A stretch of 63,838 nucleotides of DNA from Actinomycetota bacterium (GTDB lineage Bacteria > Actinomycetota > Acidimicrobiia > Acidimicrobiales > Ilumatobacteraceae). The DNA is taken from the NCBI GenBank assembly GCA_016213665.1, contig JACQZX010000069.1, positions 1 through 63,838 of the forward strand. Direction: 5' to 3'. Under the pieces are notes generated by a model. That model ran no database searches and was not told where the DNA came from. It worked only from the letters and a program-made list of their open reading frames with translations. The position numbers and the translations under genes were made by a program. Shown in pieces: positions 23,143 to 31,567 of the stretch. The number at the start of each line of letters is the position of its first letter. The first letter of the stretch is position 1.

Positions 23143-25495
23143 GTTCTGCCGAAGACCAGCCGACCATGATCCGGTAATCACCGTCGGGCACCACCCAACG
23201 TTGTGCCGAGACATCCCACCGACTGAAGGCGCGTTCGTCGAGGACGACTTCCGCGATCGCTTCCCTACCGGCCGGAGCGTGCACCTTGGCGAAGCCCTGC
23301 AGCGTTCGCAAAGGTCGGCCCGGCTCCCTGCTCACCGGCTCGACGTAACATTGCACGACTGTGCTGCCTGCGCGTCGGCCGACGTTGCGCACAGGCACCT
23401 GCACCACAACGCCGCTCCCGATTTCGCCCGTCACGGTCGCTTCACCCATCGTCCACTCGGTGTATCCCAGGCCGTACCCGAACGCGAACTCGGGGGCGAT
23501 GCAGTGTGCGTCGTACCACCGGTGCCCGATCAGCAAGCCCTCCCGGTACTCGGCCTTACCGTCGCGACCGGGGTGGTGCGCGAATGCGGGGGTGTCCTCC
23601 AATCGGCGAGGGATGGTGATCGGTAATCGTCCACTCGGCTCGGCGACGCCGAACAACATGTCGGCCAGCGCTTCACCGAATTCCTCGCCGGGAAACCACA
23701 CCTGCATCACGGCTGCAACCTCGTCCAACCACGGCATCGCCACCGGCGAACCGGCATTGATCACGACGATCGTGCGCCGATTGACGGCGGCGACTCGACT
23801 GATGAGTTCGTCCTGCTCACCTGGGAGCGCCAACGTCGCGCGGTCCTCGCCTTCGGTTTCCCAATCGGCGTTGGTGCCGACGACGACGACTGCAACATCG
23901 GCAGTTCCGGCAGCGCTGACCGCCCGCTCGATCGCATTGTCGATGGCGGGTGCTTGGGCGCTGACGAGTAGTCCTCGAAGCTGGGCTCGATCGGCGAAGG
24001 CAATTTCGACTTGTACCTGGCGGGGCACGCCCGCCTGGCACGGCACGACTGCCACCATCTCCTCACTTCCGAGCCCGAAGAACGACCCGCCGGTCTGCGG
24101 CACGGCCAAGTCGAGGACCACCGCGCCGTCGATGCACAACGATGCCGTACCGACGGCCGTGAGCCCGACAGCCCAATCACCGCTCACATCGGGGGTGAAG
24201 CTGCCGGTGATGCTGACACCGAAGGCCGACTGATCGATGTTCGGCGCCGGCCGTTCCATCCACACGAACTGCAGTTGGTCGGTCGTTGCCGCCGTCGTCT
24301 CGCCGTTCGCTCCTCGGTACAGCACCGCAAAGTCACCACGCATCGGCGGCAATCGCTTGTCGATACGGCAACCCGCTTCATGCACGACCGTGGCGTCACG
24401 TCCTTGCAATGCCGCCAACGGATGCGACGACCGGTTGGGCCGCACCCGGGCACTTCCACCACCTTGCACCTGGCCACGTGCGGCGTTGGGACCGAGCAAC
24501 GCGATCTTCAGACCGGGCGCCAACGGCAGCGCGCCGCCCTCGTTACGAAGAAGCACCGTGCCCGCAACGGCGGCGCGGCGAATGACCGCGCGAGTCGCTG
24601 GCGAGTCGTCGGTCGCTTCCGTGCGGTCGCCGTGCCCCGCGCCGGTCCAACCGATCAGTTCCAACAAGCGCCGCACCGACTCGTCTATGCGCGCCTCAGT
24701 CGTTTCACCGGCAAGCACCGCAGCAAGTAGCGCTTCGCCGCGGTGGCGAGGTGGGCCGGGCATCTCCAGGTCGAGACCGGCCTCCAGCGAAGCCGCCGCT
24801 GAGTGTGTGCCATACCAATCGCTGATCACGACGCCATCGAATCCCCATTCGTCACGTAGCACGCCGCGCAGCAATTGCTTGTGCTCGCTTGCGTAGGTGC
24901 CGTTGATGCGGTTGTAGGAACTCATCACCGAGCGCACGTTCGCGCCGCCCCGTCCGACCGTTTGCACCGCGGCCTCGAACGGAACGAGGTAGAGCTCGCG
25001 CAGTGTCACCTCGTCGAGCTCTGACGAGATCGTCTGACGCTCGAACTCGGTGTCGTTGGCGACGAAGTGCTTGATGCAACAGGCGACGTGATGGCGCTGA
25101 ACTCCGCGCACATAGCCCACCGCGATCCGCGACGTCAGCACCGGGTCTTCACTGATGCATTCGAAGTTGCGTCCGCCGATCGGTGTGCGGTGCAGGTTCA
25201 CGGTGGGGGCCAACAGCACGTCAACGCCTTTCGAGCGAGCCTCGCGGGCCAACGCCTCACCGACCTCCTCGATCAGCGCCGGGTCGAACGTTGCGCCCAG
25301 TGCGGTGCCACAGGGAAACGACGCCGAGGCCGGGCCCACCCAGGAAGTGCCGCGCACGCCGGCCGGTCCGTCGCTGGACCGCATCACCGGCACGCCCGGA
25401 AGTTCCTCGGTGTGCCAGAGGTCGTGACCGGCGAGCAGCGCAACCTTGTTCTCCAAGGTGAGCGAACTGACTTTCGCCGGTACATCCATGGTCAT
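23102..25495 (-). CDS. GH3 beta-glucosidase with PA14 insertion
   Basis: 797 residues from ATG 25495 (ATG 25489 also possible). N-terminal GH3 barrel: VPVMRSSDGPAGVRG, APTVNLHRTPIGGRNFECISEDP, CCIKHFVANDTEFER, and the nucleophile region FDGVVISDWYGTH with Asp226. The second domain has LRNEGGALPLAP and VVVGTNADWETEGEDR (acid/base region). A PA14-like sugar-binding insert lies at about residues 370-500 (SITGSFTPDVSGDWAVGL). A fibronectin-III-like end (VRNVGRRAGSTVVQCYV) completes the fold. No signal peptide, so it likely acts on sugars in the cytoplasm. It is coupled by ATGA to a sensor kinase, an unusual partner. Confidence 0.95.
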   Translation of the reverse strand: MTMDVPAKVSSLTLENKVALLAGHDLWHTEELPGVPVMRSSDGPAGVRGTSWVGPASASFPCGTALGATFDPALIEEVGEALAREARSKGVDVLLAPTVNLHRTPIGGRNFECISEDPVLTSRIAVGYVRGVQRHHVACCIKHFVANDTEFERQTISSELDEVTLRELYLVPFEAAVQTVGRGGANVRSVMSSYNRINGTYASEHKQLLRGVLRDEWGFDGVVISDWYGTHSAAASLEAGLDLEMPGPPRHRGEALLAAVLAGETTEARIDESVRRLLELIGWTGAGHGDRTEATDDSPATRAVIRRAAVAGTVLLRNEGGALPLAPGLKIALLGPNAARGQVQGGGSARVRPNRSSHPLAALQGRDATVVHEAGCRIDKRLPPMRGDFAVLYRGANGETTAATTDQLQFVWMERPAPNIDQSAFGVSITGSFTPDVSGDWAVGLTAVGTASLCIDGAVVLDLAVPQTGGSFFGLGSEEMVAVVPCQAGVPRQVQVEIAFADRAQLRGLLVSAQAPAIDNAIERAVSAAGTADVAVVVVGTNADWETEGEDRATLALPGEQDELISRVAAVNRRTIVVINAGSPVAMPWLDEVAAVMQVWFPGEEFGEALADMLFGVAEPSGRLPITIPRRLEDTPAFAHHPGRDGKAEYREGLLIGHRWYDAHCIAPEFAFGYGLGYTEWTMGEATVTGEIGSGVVVQVPVRNVGRRAGSTVVQCYVEPVSREPGRPLRTLQGFAKVHAPAGREAIAEVVLDERAFSRWDVSAQRWVVPDGDYRIMVGWSSAELTQASVSRAPVAG

Positions 25496-26856
25496 GCGAG
25501 CGGCGTTGCTGATACAGCGTTGATCGTTGCCAGCCGGAAACCAAGTTCGGCGCCGCCACCCTCGGCGTTGCGGGCGAAGACGGAACCGCCATGAGCTTCC
25601 GCCACCGACTTGACGATTGCCAAGCCGAGCCCCGAGCCGGGCATTCCTCTCATCTGCACAGACCGATAGAAGCGGTCGAACAGATGCGGTAGGTCGGCAT
25701 CGATAAGGCCGGGTCCGTGATCGCGCACGGTCACCGTCGCATCCGACACCGTTACCTCAATCGCACCCGCGGGGGCGAACTTGCACGCATTGTCGATCAG
25801 GTTCTGCACTGCTCGCTCCAACGCCGCCGGGCGGCCATTAACCAACGACGCGTCGGCGTGCACGGAAACATCGCGGTTGAAACGGCGGCGGGCGCGTTCG
25901 GCGGCACGATCGGCGACGTCGACGAGACGCATGGGTTGTGACGGTTCGTCGTCGCGCGCTTCGGTGGCCAACTCGACAAGCTCATTTACAAGGTCGGACA
26001 GTTCGCGTGATTCGCTGTCGAGGTCGGCCAGTAGTTGCTCGCGTGCTTCCGGTTGCAACTGGTCGAGACCGCGGCGCAGCACCGCGACGTTGGTGCGCAG
26101 ACTCGTCAACGGGGTGCGCAACTCGTGGCTGGCGTCTTGCACCAGCTGATGCTGCTCGCGTTTGCTGCGCTGCAACGATTGCAGCATGCCCGCGAACGCG
26201 CGGCCCAACCTCCCCGTCTCGTCGGCTCCATCGACGGGCACATCGACATCCAAGCGACCAGAACTGGTCACAGCACCGGCCGCGATCGTCAGGCGGGTTA
26301 GGCGGCGCGTGACCTGACGAGCGATCAGCCAACCGACCAACGCGGAAGCGATGGCAACCAGGACGACGGCCCACAGCGTGCCACGCAGAATCGTCTCGAG
26401 CGATTGATCGACCTCCCTGAGCGAACGAGCAAGCATCAACGCGCCCCCGACCTGACCTGTGCCCTGACCTGTGTTGACGGTGAGCACACGAAATTGTTCG
26501 CCGTCGATCTCCACGTCGTGGCGTTGTTGTGCGTCGGGATCGATGGAACTCGCAACTTGCAGATCGGCATCAGTTACCGCAAACGCGCCGGAGTCGGGCG
26601 CCTCGATGACTGTGCCGTCGGACGCAATTCTTTGAACCAGGATCTGCTCGAAGGCGCCGGGTCGCGTGGGGCGGCCGGGAAGCGGCACTCCGTTCAGCTG
26701 TCGCCCTCCGAGGCGGCGAGCGGCATCATCGAGCGAACGATCGACGGTTCGTTCGAGTTCCTGCCGAGTCGTCGTATAGGAGGCGACACCGATCGCCAGC
26801 GTTGCCACGACAGCCAACACGATCAGCGAAACCATCAACTTCAGCCGCAGGCTCAC
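25492..26856 (-). CDS. Sensor histidine kinase (MprB-like)
   Basis: 454 residues. Two membrane helices (about residues 5-27 and 163-185) flank a 135-residue outer sensor region; then HAMP, the phosphoacceptor helix QDASHELRTPLTSLRTNVAV, N-box LIDNACKFAP, and G-boxes VRDHGPGL and GSGLGLAIVKSVAEAHGG. It autophosphorylates on His and passes phosphate to the response regulator gene immediately upstream (ATGA-type overlap at 26853-26856). Domain order and sequence resemble mycobacterial MprB, which senses envelope stress. Its stop overlaps the GH3 start. Confidence 0.93.
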   Translation of the reverse strand: MSLRLKLMVSLIVLAVVATLAIGVASYTTTRQELERTVDRSLDDAARRLGGRQLNGVPLPGRPTRPGAFEQILVQRIASDGTVIEAPDSGAFAVTDADLQVASSIDPDAQQRHDVEIDGEQFRVLTVNTGQGTGQVGGALMLARSLREVDQSLETILRGTLWAVVLVAIASALVGWLIARQVTRRLTRLTIAAGAVTSSGRLDVDVPVDGADETGRLGRAFAGMLQSLQRSKREQHQLVQDASHELRTPLTSLRTNVAVLRRGLDQLQPEAREQLLADLDSESRELSDLVNELVELATEARDDEPSQPMRLVDVADRAAERARRRFNRDVSVHADASLVNGRPAALERAVQNLIDNACKFAPAGAIEVTVSDATVTVRDHGPGLIDADLPHLFDRFYRSVQMRGMPGSGLGLAIVKSVAEAHGGSVFARNAEGGGAELGFRLATINAVSATPLA

Positions 26857-27539
26857 CCGACACGCACCGTGTAGCCGACCCCGCGGACTGTGTGGATCAG
26901 CTTGCCGTCTGCGCCGTTCTCGAGCTTGCGCCGCAAATACGAGATGTACACGGCGAGGTTCTTCGAGTCGGGACCGAAGTCGTATCCCCAGATGCGGTCG
27001 TAGATGGTGCTGTGCTCCAACACGATGCCGGTGTTGCGCACCAACAACTCGAGCAGGTCGAACTCGGTCTTGGACAGTTCAACCTCGCGTTCGCCGCGCC
27101 ATGCACGCCGCGCCGTTGGGTCAAGACGTAGATCGGCAACCTGCAGCGCGTCGGTACCTCCGGCTTCGTCGGCGCGGGTCCTTCGCAACAAGGCGCGTAG
27201 GCGGGCCAGCAATTCGTCAAGCTCGAATGGTTTCGCCAGATAGTCATCGGCACCGGCGTCGAGTCCGGCGACCCTGTCGGATGTTTCGGTGCGTGCAGTA
27301 AGCATCAACACGGGTATCCGATTGCGCTCGGCACGCAACACGCGGCACACGGTGAGTCCATCGACGTTGGGCATCATCACGTCGAGCACGGCCACATCTG
27401 GTTTCTGTTGTTCGATAGCAGTGAGTGCCAACGCTCCGTCGGCCGCTTGCACGACGTCGTAACCATCCAGAGTCAGCGCTCGCGTCAGGGCCTCGCGAAT
27501 CGCCCGATCATCGTCGGCGAGCAGAATCCGTGCGCTCAT
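26853..27539 (-). CDS. OmpR-family response regulator (MprA-like)
   Basis: 228 residues from ATG 27539, with GGAG 8 bases upstream. Receiver domain with RILLADDDRAIREAL, the phospho-Asp in VAVLDVMMPNVDGLTV, and LMLTARTE and AKPF switch residues. The C-terminal winged helix shows LSKTEFDLLELLVRNTGIVLEHSTIYDRIWGYDF and NLAVYISYLRRKLE. Partner of the kinase at 25492. Together with the secreted Gly-rich protein gene upstream, separated by a strong hairpin, it may form an envelope-stress module. Confidence 0.94.
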   Translation of the reverse strand: MSARILLADDDRAIREALTRALTLDGYDVVQAADGALALTAIEQQKPDVAVLDVMMPNVDGLTVCRVLRAERNRIPVLMLTARTETSDRVAGLDAGADDYLAKPFELDELLARLRALLRRTRADEAGGTDALQVADLRLDPTARRAWRGEREVELSKTEFDLLELLVRNTGIVLEHSTIYDRIWGYDFGPDSKNLAVYISYLRRKLENGADGKLIHTVRGVGYTVRVG

Positions 27540-27577
27540 CGTTCAATCTCCGTTCGCGACCATCGCCCACACGCGTG

Positions 27578-27618
27578 CGATCGGTCGAGGTGTGGGGGGA
27601 ACCCACCTCGACCGATCG
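27578..27618 (-). terminator. Perfect 15-base-arm hairpin, probable terminator
   Basis: Arms CGATCGGTCGAGGTG (27578-27592) and its exact complement (27604-27618) with an 11-base loop. It lies 46 bases after the stop of the secreted protein gene (27664) and 39 before the response regulator start. There is no T tract, as is common for GC-rich actinobacterial terminators. Confidence 0.6.
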
Positions 27619-27663
27619 TACGACGCTTGCTGTCCTTCAGGACCGCTTCGACTTGGTACCTGT

Positions 27664-28320
27664 TCAGGAACCGTCGTCGACCGGTGCGCCCTCGCCGCCC
27701 TGACCGGGGCCGCCCTGGCCGGGACCACGGTGGCGGGGTCCACCCTGGCCGGGCATCGGCGGCTTGGTGTTGTTCACGAACTCGGCGGTGCGAGTCTCGG
27801 CCTCGGCATAGCGAGCGTCGGCCTCTTCCTGGGTCAGGTCGCCACTGGCAACCTTCTCGTCGATGTGGGTCTTGATATCGGCGAGCAGTGCGGCAACCAG
27901 TTCATCGGCCGAGGAACCGTTGGCCTCGGCCAACTGTGCCAAGGTCTGACCGTTCGAGATGGCTTCTTTGACCTCGTCCTCGGTCAGGCCGAGAGTCTCG
28001 GCCACCACGGCGAGGCCTTTACCACCGGGACGGCCGTGCGGACCACCCTGGGGACCGGCCGCCTGCAGCGCCTCGATGACAGCGTCGGCCTGAGCCTGCG
28101 TGATCGTGTTGTCGTCGATCAGTGGCTGCAGAACTTCCTGCAGTCGCTGCGTCGGGTCAGGGCGATCGGCGTCGGTGCCGTCACCATCGCCCGGCGGGGC
28201 GACGACGGCGGCGGCCTTGTTGGAGGCACCGGCAGAGCCGGACATCTCCAGAATCAGTCCGGCACCGGCGCCGGCAACCAAGCCGGCGGTGAGACCGACT
28301 GCGGTGAGCTTCTTGTTCAT
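27664..28320 (-). CDS. Secreted helical protein with Gly/Pro/Gln-rich tail
   Basis: 218 residues from ATG 28320, with AAGGA 8 bases upstream. Signal peptide NKKLTAVGLTAGLVAGAGAG at the N-terminus. Two similar helical segments follow: about residues 60-90 (RLQEVLQPLIDDNTITQAQADAVIEAL) and 108-175 (VVAETLGLTEDEVKEAISNG, LADIKTHIDEKVASGDLTQEEADARYAEAE), resembling the repeated helix motif of YckD/DUF2680-type proteins. The tail is PGQGGP-rich. Function unknown; similar proteins often sit next to envelope-responsive two-component systems, as here. Confidence 0.8.
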   Translation of the reverse strand: MNKKLTAVGLTAGLVAGAGAGLILEMSGSAGASNKAAAVVAPPGDGDGTDADRPDPTQRLQEVLQPLIDDNTITQAQADAVIEALQAAGPQGGPHGRPGGKGLAVVAETLGLTEDEVKEAISNGQTLAQLAEANGSSADELVAALLADIKTHIDEKVASGDLTQEEADARYAEAETRTAEFVNNTKPPMPGQGGPRHRGPGQGGPGQGGEGAPVDDGS

Positions 28321-28409
28321 GGTGGATTCCTTTCACTTGGGGGGTGAGCACATGTTGCGCCCCGCAGGTAAGACGACCACGATTCGAAAGTTAGAGCTCG
28401 GTGAGAACC

Positions 28410-29840
28410 TCAGTCGGTGGCGACCGGTTGTGCAGCTGTGTCGAAGGCCGCGACCAGTTTCAACAACGTGTTCTCCACCACTTCCGGTAATGCCGGGTGG
28501 ATCCAGACTTGGCCGACGGCCATCGCGTCGGCTGTTGTGCCCAAATGCATTCCCTGCACGAGCAACTGCACGAGCATCGATGCCTGGTAGCCGACGATGT
28601 GCGCACCGGTGACCTGCCGTGTTCGGGGGTCGCCGATCAGTTTGCAGAAGCCGGTTGTGTCCTCCATCGCCCACCCGTAGGCGGTGTCACCGTACGAGTG
28701 GCAGGCAGTCACGTAGGGCCCACCGCGCTCGCGCGCCTCGCGTTCGGTGAAGCCGATCGAACCGATCTGCGGGTTGCTGAACACCGCGTGCGGCGCGGGA
28801 CGTTGATCGAACCGACGCAGGTCGTCTGGATGTAACAGGTTGTGAGTGACGACACGCGCCTCTCCGTTGGCCATGTGCTTCAACTGATGACGCCCGTTGA
28901 TGTCGCCGAGCGCCCACACCCGCGGCGCGCTGGTGCGGCCGAATTCGTCGACGACCACCGCACCATCGGCGTCGATCTCCACTCCACCGGCCGCGACGTG
29001 CAACTGAGCACTGTTCGGGACTCGCCCGGCGGCAACCAGCAAGACGTCACCTTCGATCTTGCGGGAAATCTTTCCTTGACCCGAGTCGCTCTCCACGTCG
29101 ACCCCGACACCGTTCGCGGTTGAGTAGACATTCTTGACCGTCGACCCGAGCACCAGGTCGAACCGATGGGCGGCGACCTGCGTGAATCGATGGGAGATGT
29201 CCTCGTCTTCCGTGCGCAGCAGTTGAAGACTGCGATTGATGATCGTGACCTTCGAGCCCAGCGCCTGAAACACATGACCAAGTTCGGTTGCGATGAAGCC
29301 ACCACCGAGAATGATGAGGCGCTCTGGGAGTTGCTCGATGCGCATGATGGTGTCGCTCGTGTGGAACGCCACGTCGTGGATCCCCGGCAGATCCGGAACG
29401 AAGGAGTGGGCACCCGCCGCGATCACCACCTGATCGCCACGGATTCGCTGGCCGCCCACCTCCAACTCCCGATCACCTACGAAGTGCGCCGTCGATTCGT
29501 ACACGTCGACGTTGCTCAGGCCGAGGCGGTACTGGCGACCGGCCTCGGCGATCGCATCGATGCGCCCGAAGACTCGCTCCACGATCTGGGGCCAGTCGGC
29601 ACCATTGAACTGCGTGCGTAGTCCGAGCCGGTCGCCGTGCTTGGCGTGTTCGGCGAGATCGGCGGGATAGATCAACATCTTCGAGGGAATGCAGCCGCGG
29701 TTCATGCAGGTGCCGCCGAAGCGACCGTGCTCGACCATCGCAATCCGCCAGTCATCCATCTCGGGCACGATGATCGAGTTCCCCGAGCCGGCCCCGATCA
29801 CGATCAGGTCGTATTCCTTGCATGCAGCAGTCGAATTCAC
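28410..29840 (-). CDS. mtr: Mycothione reductase
   Basis: 476 residues from GTG 29840. The class-I flavoprotein disulfide reductase layout is clear: FAD fold YDLIVIGAGSGNSI, redox-active disulfide GGTCMNRGCIPSK, NAD(P)H fold LIILGGGFIATELGHVF, second FAD motif VWALGDINGRHQLKH, and C-terminal HPALPEVVENTLL with the catalytic His-Glu pair. The N-terminus and GSGNSI loop are characteristic of mycothione reductase, not glutathione reductase or dihydrolipoamide dehydrogenase. It regenerates mycothiol from mycothione with NADPH in the cytoplasm. Presence of mycothiol metabolism supports an actinobacterial source. No clear Shine-Dalgarno sequence. Confidence 0.93.
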   Translation of the reverse strand: MNSTAACKEYDLIVIGAGSGNSIIVPEMDDWRIAMVEHGRFGGTCMNRGCIPSKMLIYPADLAEHAKHGDRLGLRTQFNGADWPQIVERVFGRIDAIAEAGRQYRLGLSNVDVYESTAHFVGDRELEVGGQRIRGDQVVIAAGAHSFVPDLPGIHDVAFHTSDTIMRIEQLPERLIILGGGFIATELGHVFQALGSKVTIINRSLQLLRTEDEDISHRFTQVAAHRFDLVLGSTVKNVYSTANGVGVDVESDSGQGKISRKIEGDVLLVAAGRVPNSAQLHVAAGGVEIDADGAVVVDEFGRTSAPRVWALGDINGRHQLKHMANGEARVVTHNLLHPDDLRRFDQRPAPHAVFSNPQIGSIGFTEREARERGGPYVTACHSYGDTAYGWAMEDTTGFCKLIGDPRTRQVTGAHIVGYQASMLVQLLVQGMHLGTTADAMAVGQVWIHPALPEVVENTLLKLVAAFDTAAQPVATD

Positions 29841-29860
29841 CCGACAAGTCTGCCGGGCAC

Positions 29861-29892
29861 AGCCCCGTTCTGTGTCAGCCCCGTTCTGTGTC
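29861..29892 (+). repeat. Tandem 16-base duplication AGCCCCGTTCTGTGTC x2
   Basis: Two exact head-to-tail copies, 29861-29876 and 29877-29892. The second copy runs into the left arm of the first hairpin, so part of the hairpin edge has been duplicated. Confidence 0.85.
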
Positions 29893-29931
29893 AGCTCACA
29901 GAGCGACACAACGTCTGTGAGCTGACACAGA
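29885..29931. repeat. 47-base perfect hairpin, copy 1
   Basis: Left arm TCTGTGTCAGCTCACAGA (29885-29902), 11-base loop GCGACACAACG, and the exact complementary right arm (29914-29931). Identical over all 47 bases to copy 2 at 30832-30878. It lies between the mycothione reductase start and the AbiEi-like gene. No T tract follows, so it is not a typical intrinsic terminator. Confidence 0.9.
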
Positions 29932-30000
29932 GCTCCCTCGGGGGCGCGGGGTGGTCGAACGGTGTTGCGATACGGGGCCGCGACCGATTTACTCGGCGCG

Positions 30001-30867
30001 ATGACCACGACACCCGCCGTCAGGCGGATGCGAAAGGTCGACTCCTTAGGGAGTTCTCGAAGCCGAGTCCAGAGCGGCTTCCCACTCATTCAATTACACG
30101 AGTTGCTGGTCTCGATCGGCGAACCCGTCTACATCTTCGGCCGAACGGCGGCTGCACTTCATCGCTTCGACGGCTTTCAACTCAGACCTCCGTTTCACGT
30201 CGTCGTGCCGCGCGGTCGCTTCGTCAATCGCCTCGGCAACGTGGTGCACACCTCCGAACAGCTGTCGGCAATCGACTGCGAAGAGGTCGATGGTCTCCCG
30301 GTCATGTCGCCGACGCGAACACTGATCGACCTCGCCGTCGATACCCGACCAGATCGACTCACCGCTGCCCTCGACGGCGCAATCCGCGACCGACTGGTTG
30401 CCGAGCGTTTCCTTCACGAGCGAATCACCGACCTGCGCAGCAAGGGTCGGTATGGCATCCCGAAGTTGCTGGCAGCGGTCGAAGGAAGTGAGGTGACGCG
30501 GGGTGGACACAGTTGGCTCGAGCGCGAGTATTTGCGCCTCATTGCGACCACGGCGCTTCCGTCACCTACGCCGCAACAGATTCGATCCCGTCGCGGCGAC
30601 AAGCTGATCCGGGTCGACTTCCACTTCCCAGGCACCCCGGTAGTGGTCGAAGTACTCGGCTATCGATGGCATCGCACCACCGCGCAAATGGCGATCGATG
30701 CTGAACGAATGAATCAATTGGTGCTGTCGGGTCACATTCCGCTGCAGTTCACCTACACGCAGGTGGTGAGCGAGCCAGAAATGGTCCTTCGCGACACCGA
30801 CCGCGCACTCGCACAGTTCCTCGCACCGGCGTCTGTGTCAGCTCACAGAGCGACACAACGTCTGTGA
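30001..30867 (+). CDS. AbiEi-like/DUF559-type protein bracketed by hairpins
   Basis: 288 residues from ATG 30001; a GTG at 29962 would add 13. The middle (YIFGRTAAALHRFDGF, HVVVPRGRFVNRLGNVVHTS, GLPVMSPTRTLIDLAVD, LTAALDGAIRDRLV) resembles the AbiEi antitoxin core common in actinobacteria. The C-terminal part (GGHSWLEREYLRLI, RVDFHFPGTPVVVEVLGYRWH, LQFTYTQVVSEPEMVL) looks like the DUF559/Vsr-type nuclease fold with Asp and Glu in place. No AbiEii toxin is adjacent. The usual N-terminal winged helix is divergent or shortened. The last 11 codons and the stop lie inside hairpin copy 2. The gene may be a solitary regulator or nuclease. Confidence 0.7.
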   Translation: MTTTPAVRRMRKVDSLGSSRSRVQSGFPLIQLHELLVSIGEPVYIFGRTAAALHRFDGFQLRPPFHVVVPRGRFVNRLGNVVHTSEQLSAIDCEEVDGLPVMSPTRTLIDLAVDTRPDRLTAALDGAIRDRLVAERFLHERITDLRSKGRYGIPKLLAAVEGSEVTRGGHSWLEREYLRLIATTALPSPTPQQIRSRRGDKLIRVDFHFPGTPVVVEVLGYRWHRTTAQMAIDAERMNQLVLSGHIPLQFTYTQVVSEPEMVLRDTDRALAQFLAPASVSAHRATQRL

Positions 30868-30878
30868 GCTGACACAGA
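30832..30878. repeat. 47-base perfect hairpin, copy 2
   Basis: Exactly the same 47 bases as copy 1: arms 30832-30849 and 30861-30878, loop 30850-30860. It encodes the C-terminus and stop codon of the AbiEi-like protein, and ends 20 bases before the next start codon. Confidence 0.9.
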
Positions 30879-30885
30879 GCGGGGA

Positions 30886-30891
30886 TACCCT
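30886..30891 (+). promoter_or_regulatory. Putative -10 hexamer TACCCT, leaderless start of 30899
   Basis: TACCCT, 7 bases, then GTG 30899. It begins 8 bases after hairpin copy 2. Confidence 0.45.
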
Positions 30892-30898
30892 CGGGCGC

Positions 30899-31567
30899 GT
30901 GAGCGACATCATCGAGATCGCCGACGGTGAGACACTGTGGCGATTCGATCGCGCCTTTCTCGAGTCGAACTGGACATGCCTGTGGGGGCGCGGGTGCAAG
31001 GGCATTCTGGATCATCCCGCGGAGGAACTCGGGCAGGGTTGCTGCTCGGTTGGTGCCGAGATGGCCGACGCGGAGGAGGCAATGACGATCTCGGCACTCG
31101 CTTCCACGATCCCCGTGCGGCTGTGGCAGCACCACACACTGCGCGACGCCGACGATGTGTTCGCCGACGACACGCGTAGCAACACCAAGATCGTCGATGG
31201 TGCCTGCATCTTCTTGAATCGTCCAGGCTTCGCCGGCGGCGCCGGGTGCGCGTTGCACCTCGCGGCCGAAGCGGTGGGCGAGTCGCCCGCCGACTGGAAG
31301 CCATCGGTTTGTTGGCAACTCCCGATCAGGGTCGATTGGCAGATGCACGACGACGGAATCGAGCATGCCACCGTGCGCCGTTGGTCACGTGCCGACTGGG
31401 GAGAGGAAGGCAAGACGATGGCCTGGTGCTGCACGGAAGCCGACGATGCCTACGTCGGTGAGCGACCGGTGATCGATTCGCTCGCCACCGAACTGACGGG
31501 CATCGCCGGCGAAGCGGTTTACGTGCAGTTGCGCGAGCGGATCACACCGGAGCAGCCGGGAAGATGA
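30899..31567 (+). CDS. Cysteine-rich conserved protein of unknown function
   Basis: 222 residues from GTG 30899. Nine cysteines occur in an ordered pattern: Cys27, Cys33 (WTCLWGRGCKGI), Cys48-Cys49 (GCCSVGAE), Cys103, Cys117, Cys138, and Cys177-Cys178 (AWCCTE). The spacing and the GCC motif recall YkgJ/DUF3109-like proteins that bind metal or an iron-sulfur cluster, but I cannot assign a family firmly. Many Trp and acidic residues; no signal peptide or helix, so probably cytoplasmic. The 3' end overlaps the convergent 31542-32105 gene by 26 bases. Confidence 0.75.
   Translation: MSDIIEIADGETLWRFDRAFLESNWTCLWGRGCKGILDHPAEELGQGCCSVGAEMADAEEAMTISALASTIPVRLWQHHTLRDADDVFADDTRSNTKIVDGACIFLNRPGFAGGAGCALHLAAEAVGESPADWKPSVCWQLPIRVDWQMHDDGIEHATVRRWSRADWGEEGKTMAWCCTEADDAYVGERPVIDSLATELTGIAGEAVYVQLRERITPEQPGR

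Noticed and set aside
27578-27618. Hairpin as a riboswitch for the response regulator
   Set aside because: A single perfect hairpin without conserved multi-helix structure, correctly placed after the upstream gene to be a terminator.
29885-29931. Hairpin copy 1 as an ordinary bidirectional terminator
   Set aside because: No T tract on either side, and it lies between divergent starts (29840 minus and 30001 plus), where a terminator has no obvious use.
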